A DNA stretch of 64,000 bases, taken from positions 1,240,001-1,304,000 of the forward strand of contig NZ_WTYN01000001.1 of assembly GCF_009827535.1 (NCBI RefSeq), in the 5' to 3' direction. Source of the stretch: Qipengyuania oceanensis. Its GTDB lineage: Bacteria > Pseudomonadota > Alphaproteobacteria > Sphingomonadales > Sphingomonadaceae. Below the pieces are notes generated by a model. The model did not search any database and was not told where the DNA came from. It saw nothing but the letters and a program-made list of their open reading frames with translations. Position numbers and translations under genes: made by a program. Positions 8,982 to 17,085 of this stretch are shown piece by piece. Every line of letters begins with the position of its first letter. Position 1 is the first letter of the stretch.

Positions 8982-9138
8982 GCTCCGGGCCGCGGGCATT
9001 TGCCCGACTGCGCCGCGGCGGTCAATCGCCAAGCGTATCTCGGAACCGGGAAGACCTGCCACTAGTCATAGGTGGAGGGGGCACCGTCTTGCGGAAGCGA
9101 AGCCAGCCCGCCATGGAGCCGGGCAAAGGAGATTACCG

Positions 9139-10635
9139 ATGCGCACAGTCGACCATTTCATTTCGGGCGGAGCGGGTGGCTCGGCCGGACGCACGCACAA
9201 GATCTGGAACCCGTCGACGGGCGAGGTCCAGGCCGAAGTTCCGCTGGGCGATGCGGCGCTGCTGCAGCGAGCGGTCGATGCGGCCAAGAAGGTCCAGCCC
9301 GAATGGGCGGCGACCAATCCCCAGCGCCGGGCGCGCGTCATGTTCGATTTCAAGCGGCTGGTCGAAGAGAACAAGCAGGCACTGGCCGAACTGCTGTCGA
9401 GCGAACACGGCAAGGTCGTCGACGACGCGCACGGCGACGTGCAGCGCGGGCTTGAGGTGATCGAGTTCGCTTGCGGCATCCCGCAAGCGCTCAAGGGCGA
9501 ATATACCCAGGGTGCAGGCCCGGGTATCGACGTCTATTCGATGCGCCAGCCGCTCGGCATCGGGGCGGGCATCACCCCTTTCAACTTCCCGGCGATGATC
9601 CCGATGTGGATGTTCGGAATGGCGATCGCGGCGGGCAACGCGTTCATCCTCAAGCCCTCGGAGCGCGACCCGAGCGTGCCGGTCAGGCTCGCGCAGCTGT
9701 TTCTCGAGGCCGGTGCGCCCGAGGGGCTGCTGCAGGTGGTCCACGGCGACAAGGAAATGGTCGACGCGATCCTCGACCATCCCGACATCCCCGCGATCAG
9801 CTTCGTCGGCTCGTCCGACATCGCACAATACATCTACTCGCGCGGCTCGGCCAACGCCAAGCGCGTCCAGGCTTTCGGCGGGGCGAAGAACCACGGCATC
9901 GTGATGCCCGACGCCGATCTCGACATGGTCGTGAACGATCTTGCCGGGGCGGCTTTCGGCAGCGCGGGCGAGCGCTGCATGGCACTGCCGGTGGTGGTCC
10001 CGGTCGGCGACGACACGGCCGAGCGGCTGAGGGAAAAGCTGATCCCGGCGATCAACGCGTTGCGCGTCGGCGTCTCAAACGATCCCGATGCACATTACGG
10101 CCCGGTCGTCACGCCCGAGCACAAGGTGCGGATCGAGCAATGGATCGACACCGCCGAGAAGGAAGGTGCCGAAGTCGTCATCGACGGTCGCGGTTTCAGC
10201 CTGCAGGGGCACGAGGACGGTTTCTTCGTCGGGCCGACGCTGCTCGACCACGTCACGCCGAAGATGGAGAGCTACCAGGAGGAAATCTTCGGGCCGGTTC
10301 TCCAGATCGTGCGCGCGAAGGATTTCGAGGAGGCCGTGCGGCTGCCCTCCGAACACCAGTACGGCAACGGCGTCGCCATCTTCACCCGCAACGGCCATGC
10401 GGCGCGCGAATTCGCCTCCCGCGTCAATGTCGGCATGGTCGGCATCAACGTCCCGATTCCGGTACCGGTCAGCTACCACAGCTTCGGCGGGTGGAAGCGT
10501 TCGGGCTTCGGCGACATCGACCAGTACGGCATGGAAGGCCTCAAGTTCTGGACCAAGAACAAGAAGGTCACCCAGCGTTGGCCGGACGGTGGCGGCGACG
10601 GGTCGAACGCCTTCGTCATCCCGACGATGGGCTGA
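9139..10635 (+). CDS. mmsA: CoA-acylating methylmalonate-semialdehyde dehydrogenase
   Basis: Oxidises methylmalonate semialdehyde (from valine) to propionyl-CoA with NAD and CoA. 498 residues, the normal length. Signatures: ITPFNFPAMIPMWMFGMAIA, FVGSSDIAQYIYSRG, KNHGIVMPDADLD, the catalytic cysteine in FGSAGERCMALP, and GPTLLDHV. AAAGGAG lies 9 bases before the ATG. It is the first gene of a run of eleven, most with 4-base overlaps, that contains nearly the whole lower valine pathway. Confidence 0.95.
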   Translation: MRTVDHFISGGAGGSAGRTHKIWNPSTGEVQAEVPLGDAALLQRAVDAAKKVQPEWAATNPQRRARVMFDFKRLVEENKQALAELLSSEHGKVVDDAHGDVQRGLEVIEFACGIPQALKGEYTQGAGPGIDVYSMRQPLGIGAGITPFNFPAMIPMWMFGMAIAAGNAFILKPSERDPSVPVRLAQLFLEAGAPEGLLQVVHGDKEMVDAILDHPDIPAISFVGSSDIAQYIYSRGSANAKRVQAFGGAKNHGIVMPDADLDMVVNDLAGAAFGSAGERCMALPVVVPVGDDTAERLREKLIPAINALRVGVSNDPDAHYGPVVTPEHKVRIEQWIDTAEKEGAEVVIDGRGFSLQGHEDGFFVGPTLLDHVTPKMESYQEEIFGPVLQIVRAKDFEEAVRLPSEHQYGNGVAIFTRNGHAAREFASRVNVGMVGINVPIPVPVSYHSFGGWKRSGFGDIDQYGMEGLKFWTKNKKVTQRWPDGGGDGSNAFVIPTMG

Positions 10636-10640
10636 TCGCA

Positions 10641-11132
10641 ATGCGTCGCGCCCTTGCATCGATCGGGATCCTCGCGAGCGCCGCGCTGCTCGCGGGTTGT
10701 GGCCAGTCGACCTCGCCCGATCCGAGTGAAACCGCAATTCCGGTAGAACCCGACGGCGGGATCGGCGATGGCGCGGGGCCTCCGGAGGGCTCGGCGGACA
10801 CGATCCCCATGGCGCTCTACGGGCGCTGGGGCATCAGCCCCGGCGATTGCACGGATGCCAACGGCGATGCGAAAGGTTCGATCGAGATCTCGGCGGACGG
10901 CCTGAAGTTCTACGAATCGCGGGCTGTCGTCGACACGGTTGCCACCCGTTCGGACGACGGCATCCGCGCGACCTACGCCTTCACCGGCGAGGGGCAGGAA
11001 TGGTCGCGTGACATCGAACTCGAACTGGCCGATGGCGGGACCAGCCTGATCCGGACCGAGTTCGGCCCCGAAGCCATCCCGGAACCCCTGACCTACGCTA
11101 AATGCCCAGTGGAGACCAACGATGCACAATAA
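10641..11132 (+). CDS. Small lipoprotein of unknown function
   Basis: A 163-residue protein with a clear lipoprotein signal: MRRALASIGILASAALLAGC, with the lipobox LLAGC. A Ser/Pro/Gly-rich linker follows to about residue 52, then a small domain (LYGRWGISPGDC ... YAKCPVE) with two cysteines that could pair. It lies 5 bases after mmsA and overlaps the next lipoprotein gene by 11 bases. No family function is recognised, and its link to valine breakdown is positional only. Confidence 0.75.
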   Translation: MRRALASIGILASAALLAGCGQSTSPDPSETAIPVEPDGGIGDGAGPPEGSADTIPMALYGRWGISPGDCTDANGDAKGSIEISADGLKFYESRAVVDTVATRSDDGIRATYAFTGEGQEWSRDIELELADGGTSLIRTEFGPEAIPEPLTYAKCPVETNDAQ

Positions 11133-11439
11133 GACCGCCGCGACATTTCTCGCACTTGCCGGCGCACTGACGCTCGGCGGATGCGTCACAGCGACCAGCA
11201 CCGACGAGCCCGATCGCCGCCCCGTGGGCGCAGACCGCATCTGCAACGCGGCAGCCGTCCAGTCGCACGTCGGCCATTCCGCGACGCAGGACATGGGCGC
11301 AGCAATCCTTGCCCAGAGCGGCGCCGCGCAGCTGCGCTGGGGCGCACCGGGTACGGCCTGGACGATGGACTACCGGCAGGACCGTGTGAACGTGCGCTAC
11401 GACAACGCCATGAAAATCACCGAAGTCACTTGCGGATGA
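11122..11439 (+). CDS. I78-family peptidase-inhibitor-like lipoprotein
   Basis: A 105-residue lipoprotein with lipobox LGGC in the signal, then a domain matching inhibitor family I78: CNAAAVQSHVGHSAT, then LRWGAPGTAWTMDYRQDRVN and a final VTCG. The family folds like potato inhibitor I and several members inhibit serine proteases. The cell location would be the periplasmic face of a membrane. It overlaps the genes on both sides, so it is part of the mmsA transcript. Confidence 0.85.
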   Translation: MHNKTAATFLALAGALTLGGCVTATSTDEPDRRPVGADRICNAAAVQSHVGHSATQDMGAAILAQSGAAQLRWGAPGTAWTMDYRQDRVNVRYDNAMKITEVTCG

Positions 11440-11531
11440 GAGAGCGCCGCCGGGCGTTCACCGGCTCGCCTTACGAGGCGCAACACGGCTTCGCGCGCGC
11501 GTTGCGCGAGGCCGAGGCGATACTCGCATGA
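11436..11531 (+). pseudogene. RidA (YjgF/YER057c) N-terminal remnant, 31 codons
   Basis: An ATG overlaps the previous stop and the frame ends in a TGA inside the next start (ATGA at both ends). The 31 residues, including RRAFTGSPYEAQHGFARALR, resemble the first strand and helix of RidA-family proteins, which hydrolyse reactive imines and are about 115-130 residues long. The rest of the domain is absent: the sequence passes at once into a polysaccharide deacetylase signal peptide. It may be a decayed gene kept because its frame links translation of its neighbours, or a chance similarity. Confidence 0.55.
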
Positions 11532-12502
11532 CCAGGATTTTTCGTTGGATCGCGGCGCTCTGTCTGACCTCCCTGGCCTTATGCGCGCCCCTCGCCGCGC
11601 AAGATGTGCCAGCGCCGCAGGAAGCCAAGCGCGTCGCGCTCACCTTCGACGATATCCCGCGCCAGAAGGGGGCCTTTTTCACGCCCCAGGAGCGCACCGA
11701 CAAGATCCTCGCCGCCCTGCGCGACTCGTCGGTCCGGCAGGTCGCGTTCTTCATCAATCCGGGCCGGCTGGACACGCCGGACGGCGTCGATGGTGAGGCT
11801 CATATCGACGCCTACGTGGCCGCGGGCCATGTCATCGCCAACCACAGTTTCAGCCACCGCCACCTGAGCAAGAGCACTGCCGAAGACTATCTCGCCGATA
11901 TCGATCGCGCCGCAGACTGGCTTCGCGGACGGGCCGGCTACCGGCCCTGGTTCCGCTTTCCCTATCTCGACGAAGGCGCGGACGACAAGGTGAAGCGCGA
12001 TGCGGTCCGCGCCGGGCTGAAGGCCCGCGGCCTTGCCAATGGCTATGTCACCGCCGACGGGTCCGACTGGCACCTCGAGTTCCTGACGATCGCCGCTCAG
12101 GAGCAGGGCAAGCCGATGGACATGAAGCAGCTGCGCCGGCTCTATGTCGCGGCGCAAATGAGCGCGCTCGACTATCACGACCAGCTCGCACTCGACACGC
12201 TGGGGCGCTCGCCCGCACATGTCCTGCTGCTCCACGAAACCGATCTCGCCGCGCTGTTCCTGCCCGATCTGGTCGCCGAGATGCGCAAGCGCGGCTGGCA
12301 GATCATTAGCCCGGACGAAGCCTATCGCGATCCGATCGCATCGACCCAGCCCGATGTCCCTTATGCATGGGGCACCTTGACGGGCTCGATGGCGTGGGAG
12401 AAGGACGTGCCGCCTCCACTATCCCCCAATTGGATCTCGACCGGTATGATGACCTACCTGTTCGAGACGCGCGTACTGAAAGCCAAACTGGACACAGAAT
12501 GA
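11528..12502 (+). CDS. Secreted polysaccharide deacetylase (NodB fold)
   Basis: 324 residues with a cleavable signal peptide (to about LAAQ, residue 25). NodB-type motifs are complete: TFDD (motif 1, catalytic Asp and metal), HSFSHRHLS (motif 2, metal His pair), FRFPYLDEG (motif 3), and LLLHETD (motif 5). A periplasmic carbohydrate-esterase-4 deacetylase, acting on peptidoglycan or exopolysaccharide N- or O-acetyl groups. Its place inside a valine-degradation operon is unexpected. The ATG overlaps the RidA remnant stop and its stop overlaps the acyl-CoA dehydrogenase start. Confidence 0.88.
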   Translation: MTRIFRWIAALCLTSLALCAPLAAQDVPAPQEAKRVALTFDDIPRQKGAFFTPQERTDKILAALRDSSVRQVAFFINPGRLDTPDGVDGEAHIDAYVAAGHVIANHSFSHRHLSKSTAEDYLADIDRAADWLRGRAGYRPWFRFPYLDEGADDKVKRDAVRAGLKARGLANGYVTADGSDWHLEFLTIAAQEQGKPMDMKQLRRLYVAAQMSALDYHDQLALDTLGRSPAHVLLLHETDLAALFLPDLVAEMRKRGWQIISPDEAYRDPIASTQPDVPYAWGTLTGSMAWEKDVPPPLSPNWISTGMMTYLFETRVLKAKLDTE

Positions 12503-13644
12503 CCTCCCAATTCCAGCTTACCGAAGAGCAGCTCGCGATCCAGGAAATGGCGCAGCGCTTCACCGCCGACGCCATCACTCCGCACGCCGCCGAGTGGGAC
12601 GAGAAAAGCCACTTCCCGCGCGACGTCATCCAGCAGACGGGCGAGCTGGGCTTCGGCGCGATCTACGTCAGCGAGGCGAGCGGCGGGATCAATCTCGGCC
12701 GGCTCGAAGCCGCACTGATCATGGAGGCGATGGCTTACGGTTGCCCGGCTACCAGCGCCTATATCTCGATCCACAACATGGCCGCATGGATGATCGATCG
12801 TTTCGGCGGGGACGAGGTCAAGCAGCGCTTCCTGCCGAAGCTTGTCACGATGGAACATCTCGCCAGCTATGCGCTGACCGAGCCCGGCAGCGGCTCGGAC
12901 GCGGCAGGTCTGAAGACCAGCGCGGTCGTCGACGGCGACCATTACGTGCTCAACGGCACCAAGCAGTTCATTTCCGGCAGCGGTTTCAACGACATCTACG
13001 TGGTCATGGTCCGCACGGGCGAGCACAAGTCGAAGGGCATCACCTGCCTCGTTGTCGAGAAGGACACGCCGGGCCTGTCGTTCGGCAAGCCGGAGAAGAA
13101 ACTCGGCTGGAATGCCAGCCCGACCGCGCAGCTGATCTTCGAGGATGCGCGCGTGCCGGTGGCCAACCGGGTCGGTGCGGAGGGCGAAGGCTTCGGTTTC
13201 GCAATGGCCGGGCTCGACGGCGGACGGCTCAACATCGGTGCCTGTTCGCTCGGCGGGGCGCAGCGCTGCCTGGACGAAGCGGTGGCCTACACCAAGGATC
13301 GCCAGCAGTTCGGGCAGCCGATCGCCGATTTCCAGAACACGCAGTTCATGCTCGCCGACATGGCGACCGAGCTGGAGGCGGCGCGCGCGCTGCTTTACCT
13401 CGCGGCCTGCAAGGTGACCGACAACGCGCCGGACAAGTCGCGCTTTTCCGCCATGGCCAAGCGGCTGGCGACCGACAGCGGCAGCAATGTCGTCAACAAC
13501 GCGCTGCAGTTGTTCGGCGGCTATGGCTACTTGCGCGAATACCCGATCGAGCGGTTCTGGCGCGACCTGCGCGTCCACTCGATCCTCGAAGGAACGAACC
13601 AGGTCATGCGCATGATCGTGGGAAGGGACTTGCTCAGGCAGTGA
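12499..13644 (+). CDS. Acyl-CoA dehydrogenase, probably isobutyryl-CoA dehydrogenase
   Basis: FAD enzyme of 381 residues that oxidises an acyl-CoA to the 2-enoyl-CoA. Conserved blocks: YALTEPGSGSDAAGLKT, FISGSGFND, QLFGGYGYLREYPIERFWRD, and SILEGTNQVMRMIVGRDLL with the catalytic Glu of the GTNQ/EGT segment typical of short- and branched-chain members. Gene context (mmsA, 3-hydroxyisobutyryl-CoA hydrolase, mmsB) supports isobutyryl-CoA as substrate, forming methacrylyl-CoA. Start set by the ATGA overlap at 12499. Confidence 0.9.
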   Translation: MTSQFQLTEEQLAIQEMAQRFTADAITPHAAEWDEKSHFPRDVIQQTGELGFGAIYVSEASGGINLGRLEAALIMEAMAYGCPATSAYISIHNMAAWMIDRFGGDEVKQRFLPKLVTMEHLASYALTEPGSGSDAAGLKTSAVVDGDHYVLNGTKQFISGSGFNDIYVVMVRTGEHKSKGITCLVVEKDTPGLSFGKPEKKLGWNASPTAQLIFEDARVPVANRVGAEGEGFGFAMAGLDGGRLNIGACSLGGAQRCLDEAVAYTKDRQQFGQPIADFQNTQFMLADMATELEAARALLYLAACKVTDNAPDKSRFSAMAKRLATDSGSNVVNNALQLFGGYGYLREYPIERFWRDLRVHSILEGTNQVMRMIVGRDLLRQ

Positions 13645-14030
13645 GCGGACTCGCCCTCGCCACCTTCCTCGTCCCCGATTACGACGTAGCCATCGCCTTC
13701 TTTCGCGACGCGCTGGATTTCGCGGTCGTGGAAGACAGCGATCTGGGCGACGGGAAGCGCTGGGTCGTGGTTGGCGGGGCCAGCGGCGGCAGGCTGCTCC
13801 TCGCGCGGGCAGCAAACGAGCAGCAGCGGGCGGTCATCGGCAAGCAGGCAGGCGGGCGCGTCGGATGGTTTCTCCATACGGAAGACTTTGCCGCCGATCA
13901 CCGCCGCATGGTATCCTGGGGCGTGGAGTTCACCGAGGAACCGCGCCATGAAACCTACGGCACGGTGGCGGTCTTCAGGGATCCCTGGGGCAATCCGTGG
14001 GACCTGATCGAACAGAGGAAAGCAGCATGA
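13641..14030 (+). CDS. VOC/glyoxalase-superfamily protein
   Basis: 129 residues, GTG start at 13641 inside the previous stop (GTGA). A single VOC domain: ATFLVPDYDVAIAFFRDALDF at the start, GWFLHTEDF in the middle and VAVFRDPWGNPWDLIEQ at the end, the last Glu being a typical metal ligand. Small members of this kind include glyoxalase- and methylmalonyl-CoA-epimerase-like proteins. The reaction is not known; operon position suggests a role near acyl-CoA metabolism or aldehyde detoxification. Confidence 0.8.
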   Translation: MSGLALATFLVPDYDVAIAFFRDALDFAVVEDSDLGDGKRWVVVGGASGGRLLLARAANEQQRAVIGKQAGGRVGWFLHTEDFAADHRRMVSWGVEFTEEPRHETYGTVAVFRDPWGNPWDLIEQRKAA

Positions 14031-15073
14031 CCGACGAGGTCCAGATCCACACGCACGGGGCTGCGGGTCATATCTCGCTCAACCGGCCAAAGGCGCTGCA
14101 CGCGCTGACGCTTCCCATGTGCCACGCCATGAGCGCAGCGCTGAGCAAATGGGCGGGCGACGACGACATCAAGGCGGTGATCCTCGATCATGCCGAAGGG
14201 CGCGGTTTCTGCGCGGGCGGCGACATCGCCTTCCTGCGCGATTCCGCGCTGAACGATGGCGGCGCCTCGGGGCGCAAGTTCTTCCACGACGAGTACCAGC
14301 TCAACCACCAGCTGTTCACCTACGAAAAGCCGACGGTGGCCTTCATGGACGGGATCACCATGGGTGGCGGCGTGGGCATCGCCATGCCCTGCCAATACCG
14401 TGTCGCGACAGAGAACACGCGGTTCGCCATGCCGGAAACCGGCATCGGCCTGTTCCCGGACGTAGGCGGCGGCTGGTACCTGTCGCGCCTCGGCGGACGG
14501 ACGGGCCAGTTCCTTGCGCTGACCGGTGCGCGGCTCGACGGGGCGGAGTGCCACTTCCTCGGCCTTGCCACGCATTACCTGCCCGCCGACAAGCTGACCG
14601 AAGCAAAGGCGCGGATCATCGACAATCCCGATCGCATTGCGGGCATATTGTCGGAGCTGTCGATCACCCCGCCCGAGCCGCGGATCGAGGCCAATTGCGA
14701 CCGCATCAACCGGCATTTCGCTTCCGACCGGTACGAGGATATCCTCGCGAGCCTGGAAGCCGAGGACAACGAATGGGCGGCGAAGGAACTCGCGACGCTC
14801 GGCACCAAGAGTCCGCAGACCTGCAAGGTCGCGCTGCGCCAGCTGGCCACGAGCGCCACGCTCGACGATTTCGCGGACAACATGGCCATGGAGTACCGCA
14901 TCGCCAGCCGGGTGCTGACCCGGCCCGATTTCGCCGAGGGCGTGCGCGCCGTCATCACCGACAAGACCAACGACCCCCAATGGGACCCGGCAACGCCCGA
15001 GGGCGTGAGCGACGAGCTGATCGACGGCATCTTCGCCCCGCTTCCCGACGATGAGGAATGGAAACCGCTATGA
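14027..15073 (+). CDS. 3-hydroxyisobutyryl-CoA hydrolase (crotonase fold)
   Basis: 348 residues, longer than simple enoyl-CoA hydratases, with the hydrolase-type layout. Oxyanion-hole blocks are GRGFCAGGDIAFL and FMDGITMGGGVGIAMP, followed by MPETGIGLFPDVGGGWYLSRL, whose Glu and Asp match the catalytic pair of human HIBCH. It frees 3-hydroxyisobutyrate from CoA, the valine step just before mmsB. The ATG at 14027 overlaps the VOC stop; upstream in-frame codons lie within the VOC gene. Confidence 0.92.
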   Translation: MTDEVQIHTHGAAGHISLNRPKALHALTLPMCHAMSAALSKWAGDDDIKAVILDHAEGRGFCAGGDIAFLRDSALNDGGASGRKFFHDEYQLNHQLFTYEKPTVAFMDGITMGGGVGIAMPCQYRVATENTRFAMPETGIGLFPDVGGGWYLSRLGGRTGQFLALTGARLDGAECHFLGLATHYLPADKLTEAKARIIDNPDRIAGILSELSITPPEPRIEANCDRINRHFASDRYEDILASLEAEDNEWAAKELATLGTKSPQTCKVALRQLATSATLDDFADNMAMEYRIASRVLTRPDFAEGVRAVITDKTNDPQWDPATPEGVSDELIDGIFAPLPDDEEWKPL

Positions 15074-15867
15074 GCACGCAATCCAACAGTTACGAAACCA
15101 TCACCGTCGAAACCCGTGACGCGGTCACGCTGATCACGCTCAACCGTCCGCAGGCGCTCAATGCCTTGAACAGCAAGGTGCTCGAGGAACTGATCGATGC
15201 CTTCGCCGCCTACCAGGCCGACGAAAGCCAGCTGTGCGCGGTGCTGACCGGATCGGGCGACAAGGCCTTTGCCGCCGGCGCCGACATCAAGGAGATGAGC
15301 GAGAAGGCGGCGGCCGACTTCTACCTCGACGACTTCTTCTCGCCCTGGACGTCGGAGATCGTCAAGAAGACCCGCAAGCCGTGGATCGCCGCGGTCAACG
15401 GCTTCGCGCTGGGAGGCGGCTGCGAGCTCGCCATGATGGCCGATTTCATCATCGCCTCGGAAAACGCCAAGTTCGGCCAGCCCGAAATCAACTTGGGCGT
15501 CGCGCCGGGCATGGGCGGCAGCCAGCGCCTGACCCGTGCGATCGGCAAGTCGAAGTCGATGGAAATGTGCCTCACCGGCAGGATGATGGGTGCAGAAGAA
15601 GCCGAGCGCAGCAATCTGGTCGCGCGCGTCGTGCCGCACGACAGCCTCATCGACGAAGCGCTGAAGACTGCCGCGACCATCGCCAGCAAGCCGCCGATGG
15701 CCGTCATCGCGAACAAGGAAATGGTCAATTCGGCTTTCGAAATGACGCTCGACCAGGGTCTGATCGTCGAACGCCGCATCTTCCAGATCCTCACCGCGAG
15801 CGAGGACAAGAAGGAAGGTATGGAAGCCTTCATCGAGAAGCGCGAAGGGAAATGGAAAGGACGCTAG
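15070..15867 (+). CDS. Enoyl-CoA hydratase
   Basis: 265 residues. Classical crotonase: FAAGADIKEMSE (first oxyanion NH), VNGFALGGGCELAMM (second), and GQPEINLGVAPGMGGSQRLTR carrying both catalytic glutamates, then a C-terminus ending FIEKREGKWKGR. It hydrates 2-enoyl-CoA to 3-hydroxyacyl-CoA; here probably methacrylyl-CoA to 3-hydroxyisobutyryl-CoA, while crotonyl-CoA is also a usual substrate. ATGA overlap with the hydrolase gene. Confidence 0.93.
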   Translation: MSTQSNSYETITVETRDAVTLITLNRPQALNALNSKVLEELIDAFAAYQADESQLCAVLTGSGDKAFAAGADIKEMSEKAAADFYLDDFFSPWTSEIVKKTRKPWIAAVNGFALGGGCELAMMADFIIASENAKFGQPEINLGVAPGMGGSQRLTRAIGKSKSMEMCLTGRMMGAEEAERSNLVARVVPHDSLIDEALKTAATIASKPPMAVIANKEMVNSAFEMTLDQGLIVERRIFQILTASEDKKEGMEAFIEKREGKWKGR

Positions 15868-15868
15868 G

Positions 15869-16222
15869 ATGAAAACGTATTCACTGCTCCTCGGCCTGCT
15901 CTGGCTGGTACTCGTCGGCTACACGGCGATGGTGATCGGCGAATACGGGTTCAATGTCTTCCCATACTTCTTTGGCGACATGGCCGCCCTCGGCTGGCCG
16001 GGCCAGTTCAACCTCGATTTCATGCTGATGCTGGTCTTGTCCGCCAGCTGGACCGCATGGCGCAACCGCTTCACCGGCACCGGCTGGCTGCTCGCCATCG
16101 TCGCATTCTTCGGCGGGGCGGGCTTCCTCCTCCCCTATCTCATCTACCTCACGCGCAAGCATGACGGCGATCTTGCCGCGATTCTGCTCGGCGCGGATTA
16201 CAGCAGGGATCCCAATCCATGA
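15869..16222 (+). CDS. Small membrane protein of unknown function
   Basis: 117 residues with three hydrophobic helices: about 5-24 (LLLGLLWLVLVGYTAMVIG), 48-62 and 72-95. It resembles short DUF-type membrane proteins with a conserved aromatic FPYFFGDMAALGWPGQF stretch. It lies between the enoyl-CoA hydratase (1 base gap) and mmsB (4-base overlap), so it is certainly expressed with the valine genes. No function recognised. Confidence 0.7.
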   Translation: MKTYSLLLGLLWLVLVGYTAMVIGEYGFNVFPYFFGDMAALGWPGQFNLDFMLMLVLSASWTAWRNRFTGTGWLLAIVAFFGGAGFLLPYLIYLTRKHDGDLAAILLGADYSRDPNP

Positions 16223-17085
16223 AAATCGCATTCATCGGCCTCGGCAACATGGGCGGCGGCATGGCCGCCAATCTCGCAAAGGCGGGCCACGAGGTCCGCG
16301 CCTTCGACTTGTCGCAGGAGGCGCTCAAGACCGCCGAAGCCAACGGCTGCACCACCTTTTCATCGGCGCGCGACGCCGCCGAAGATTGCGAGGCGGTCGT
16401 CTCGATGCTTCCCAACGGCGCGATCGTGCGCGATCTCTATACCTCCGACATCATCGGGCAGGCGCCGAACGATGCAATTCTGCTCGACTGCTCGACCATC
16501 GACGTCGCTACGGCGAAGGATGTCGCCAACCGGGCGGCGGACGAAGGCTATGCGATGGTCGATGCGCCGGTTTCGGGCGGGATCGCCGCGGCCAACGGCG
16601 GCACGCTCACCTTCATGGTGGGGGGTACGGAGGAGGCGTTCAAACGCGCCGAGCCGATCCTGCAGGCGATGGGCAAGGCCGTGATCCACGCCGGCGATTC
16701 AGGCGCCGGCCAGACTGCCAAGATCTGCAACAACATGCTGCTCGCCATCTCCATGATCGGCACGGCGGAAGCGATGAAGATGGCCGAGAAACTCGGCCTC
16801 GACCCGCAGAAGTTCTACGAGATTTCCTCGCAGAGCTCGGGCTACTGCTGGTCACTCAACGCCTATACGCCGATGCCGGGCGTGGGCGTCGAGAGCCCTG
16901 CGGACAACGGCTACCAGGGCGGCTTCGCGACTGCGCTGATGCTCAAGGACTTGCGGCTCGCCTCCGAAGCCGCGGAAACCGCGGGCGCGAGCATCGCGCT
17001 GGGTGAGCACGCCCGCGAGATCTACGAGGAACTCGCGAAGGAACACGGGCACAAGGATTTTTCGTCGATCATCACGACGCTCTGA
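16219..17085 (+). CDS. mmsB: 3-hydroxyisobutyrate dehydrogenase
   Basis: 288 residues; oxidises 3-hydroxyisobutyrate to methylmalonate semialdehyde with NAD. N-terminal GLGNMGGGMAANLAKAGH is the beta-hydroxyacid dehydrogenase dinucleotide fold, DAPVSGGIAAANGGTLTFMV is the substrate-binding signature, and GAGQTAKICNNMLL contains the catalytic Lys. It closes the run begun by mmsA, which uses its product. The 3' end overlaps the convergent Nmad3 gene by 14 bases. Confidence 0.95.
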   Translation: MKIAFIGLGNMGGGMAANLAKAGHEVRAFDLSQEALKTAEANGCTTFSSARDAAEDCEAVVSMLPNGAIVRDLYTSDIIGQAPNDAILLDCSTIDVATAKDVANRAADEGYAMVDAPVSGGIAAANGGTLTFMVGGTEEAFKRAEPILQAMGKAVIHAGDSGAGQTAKICNNMLLAISMIGTAEAMKMAEKLGLDPQKFYEISSQSSGYCWSLNAYTPMPGVGVESPADNGYQGGFATALMLKDLRLASEAAETAGASIALGEHAREIYEELAKEHGHKDFSSIITTL

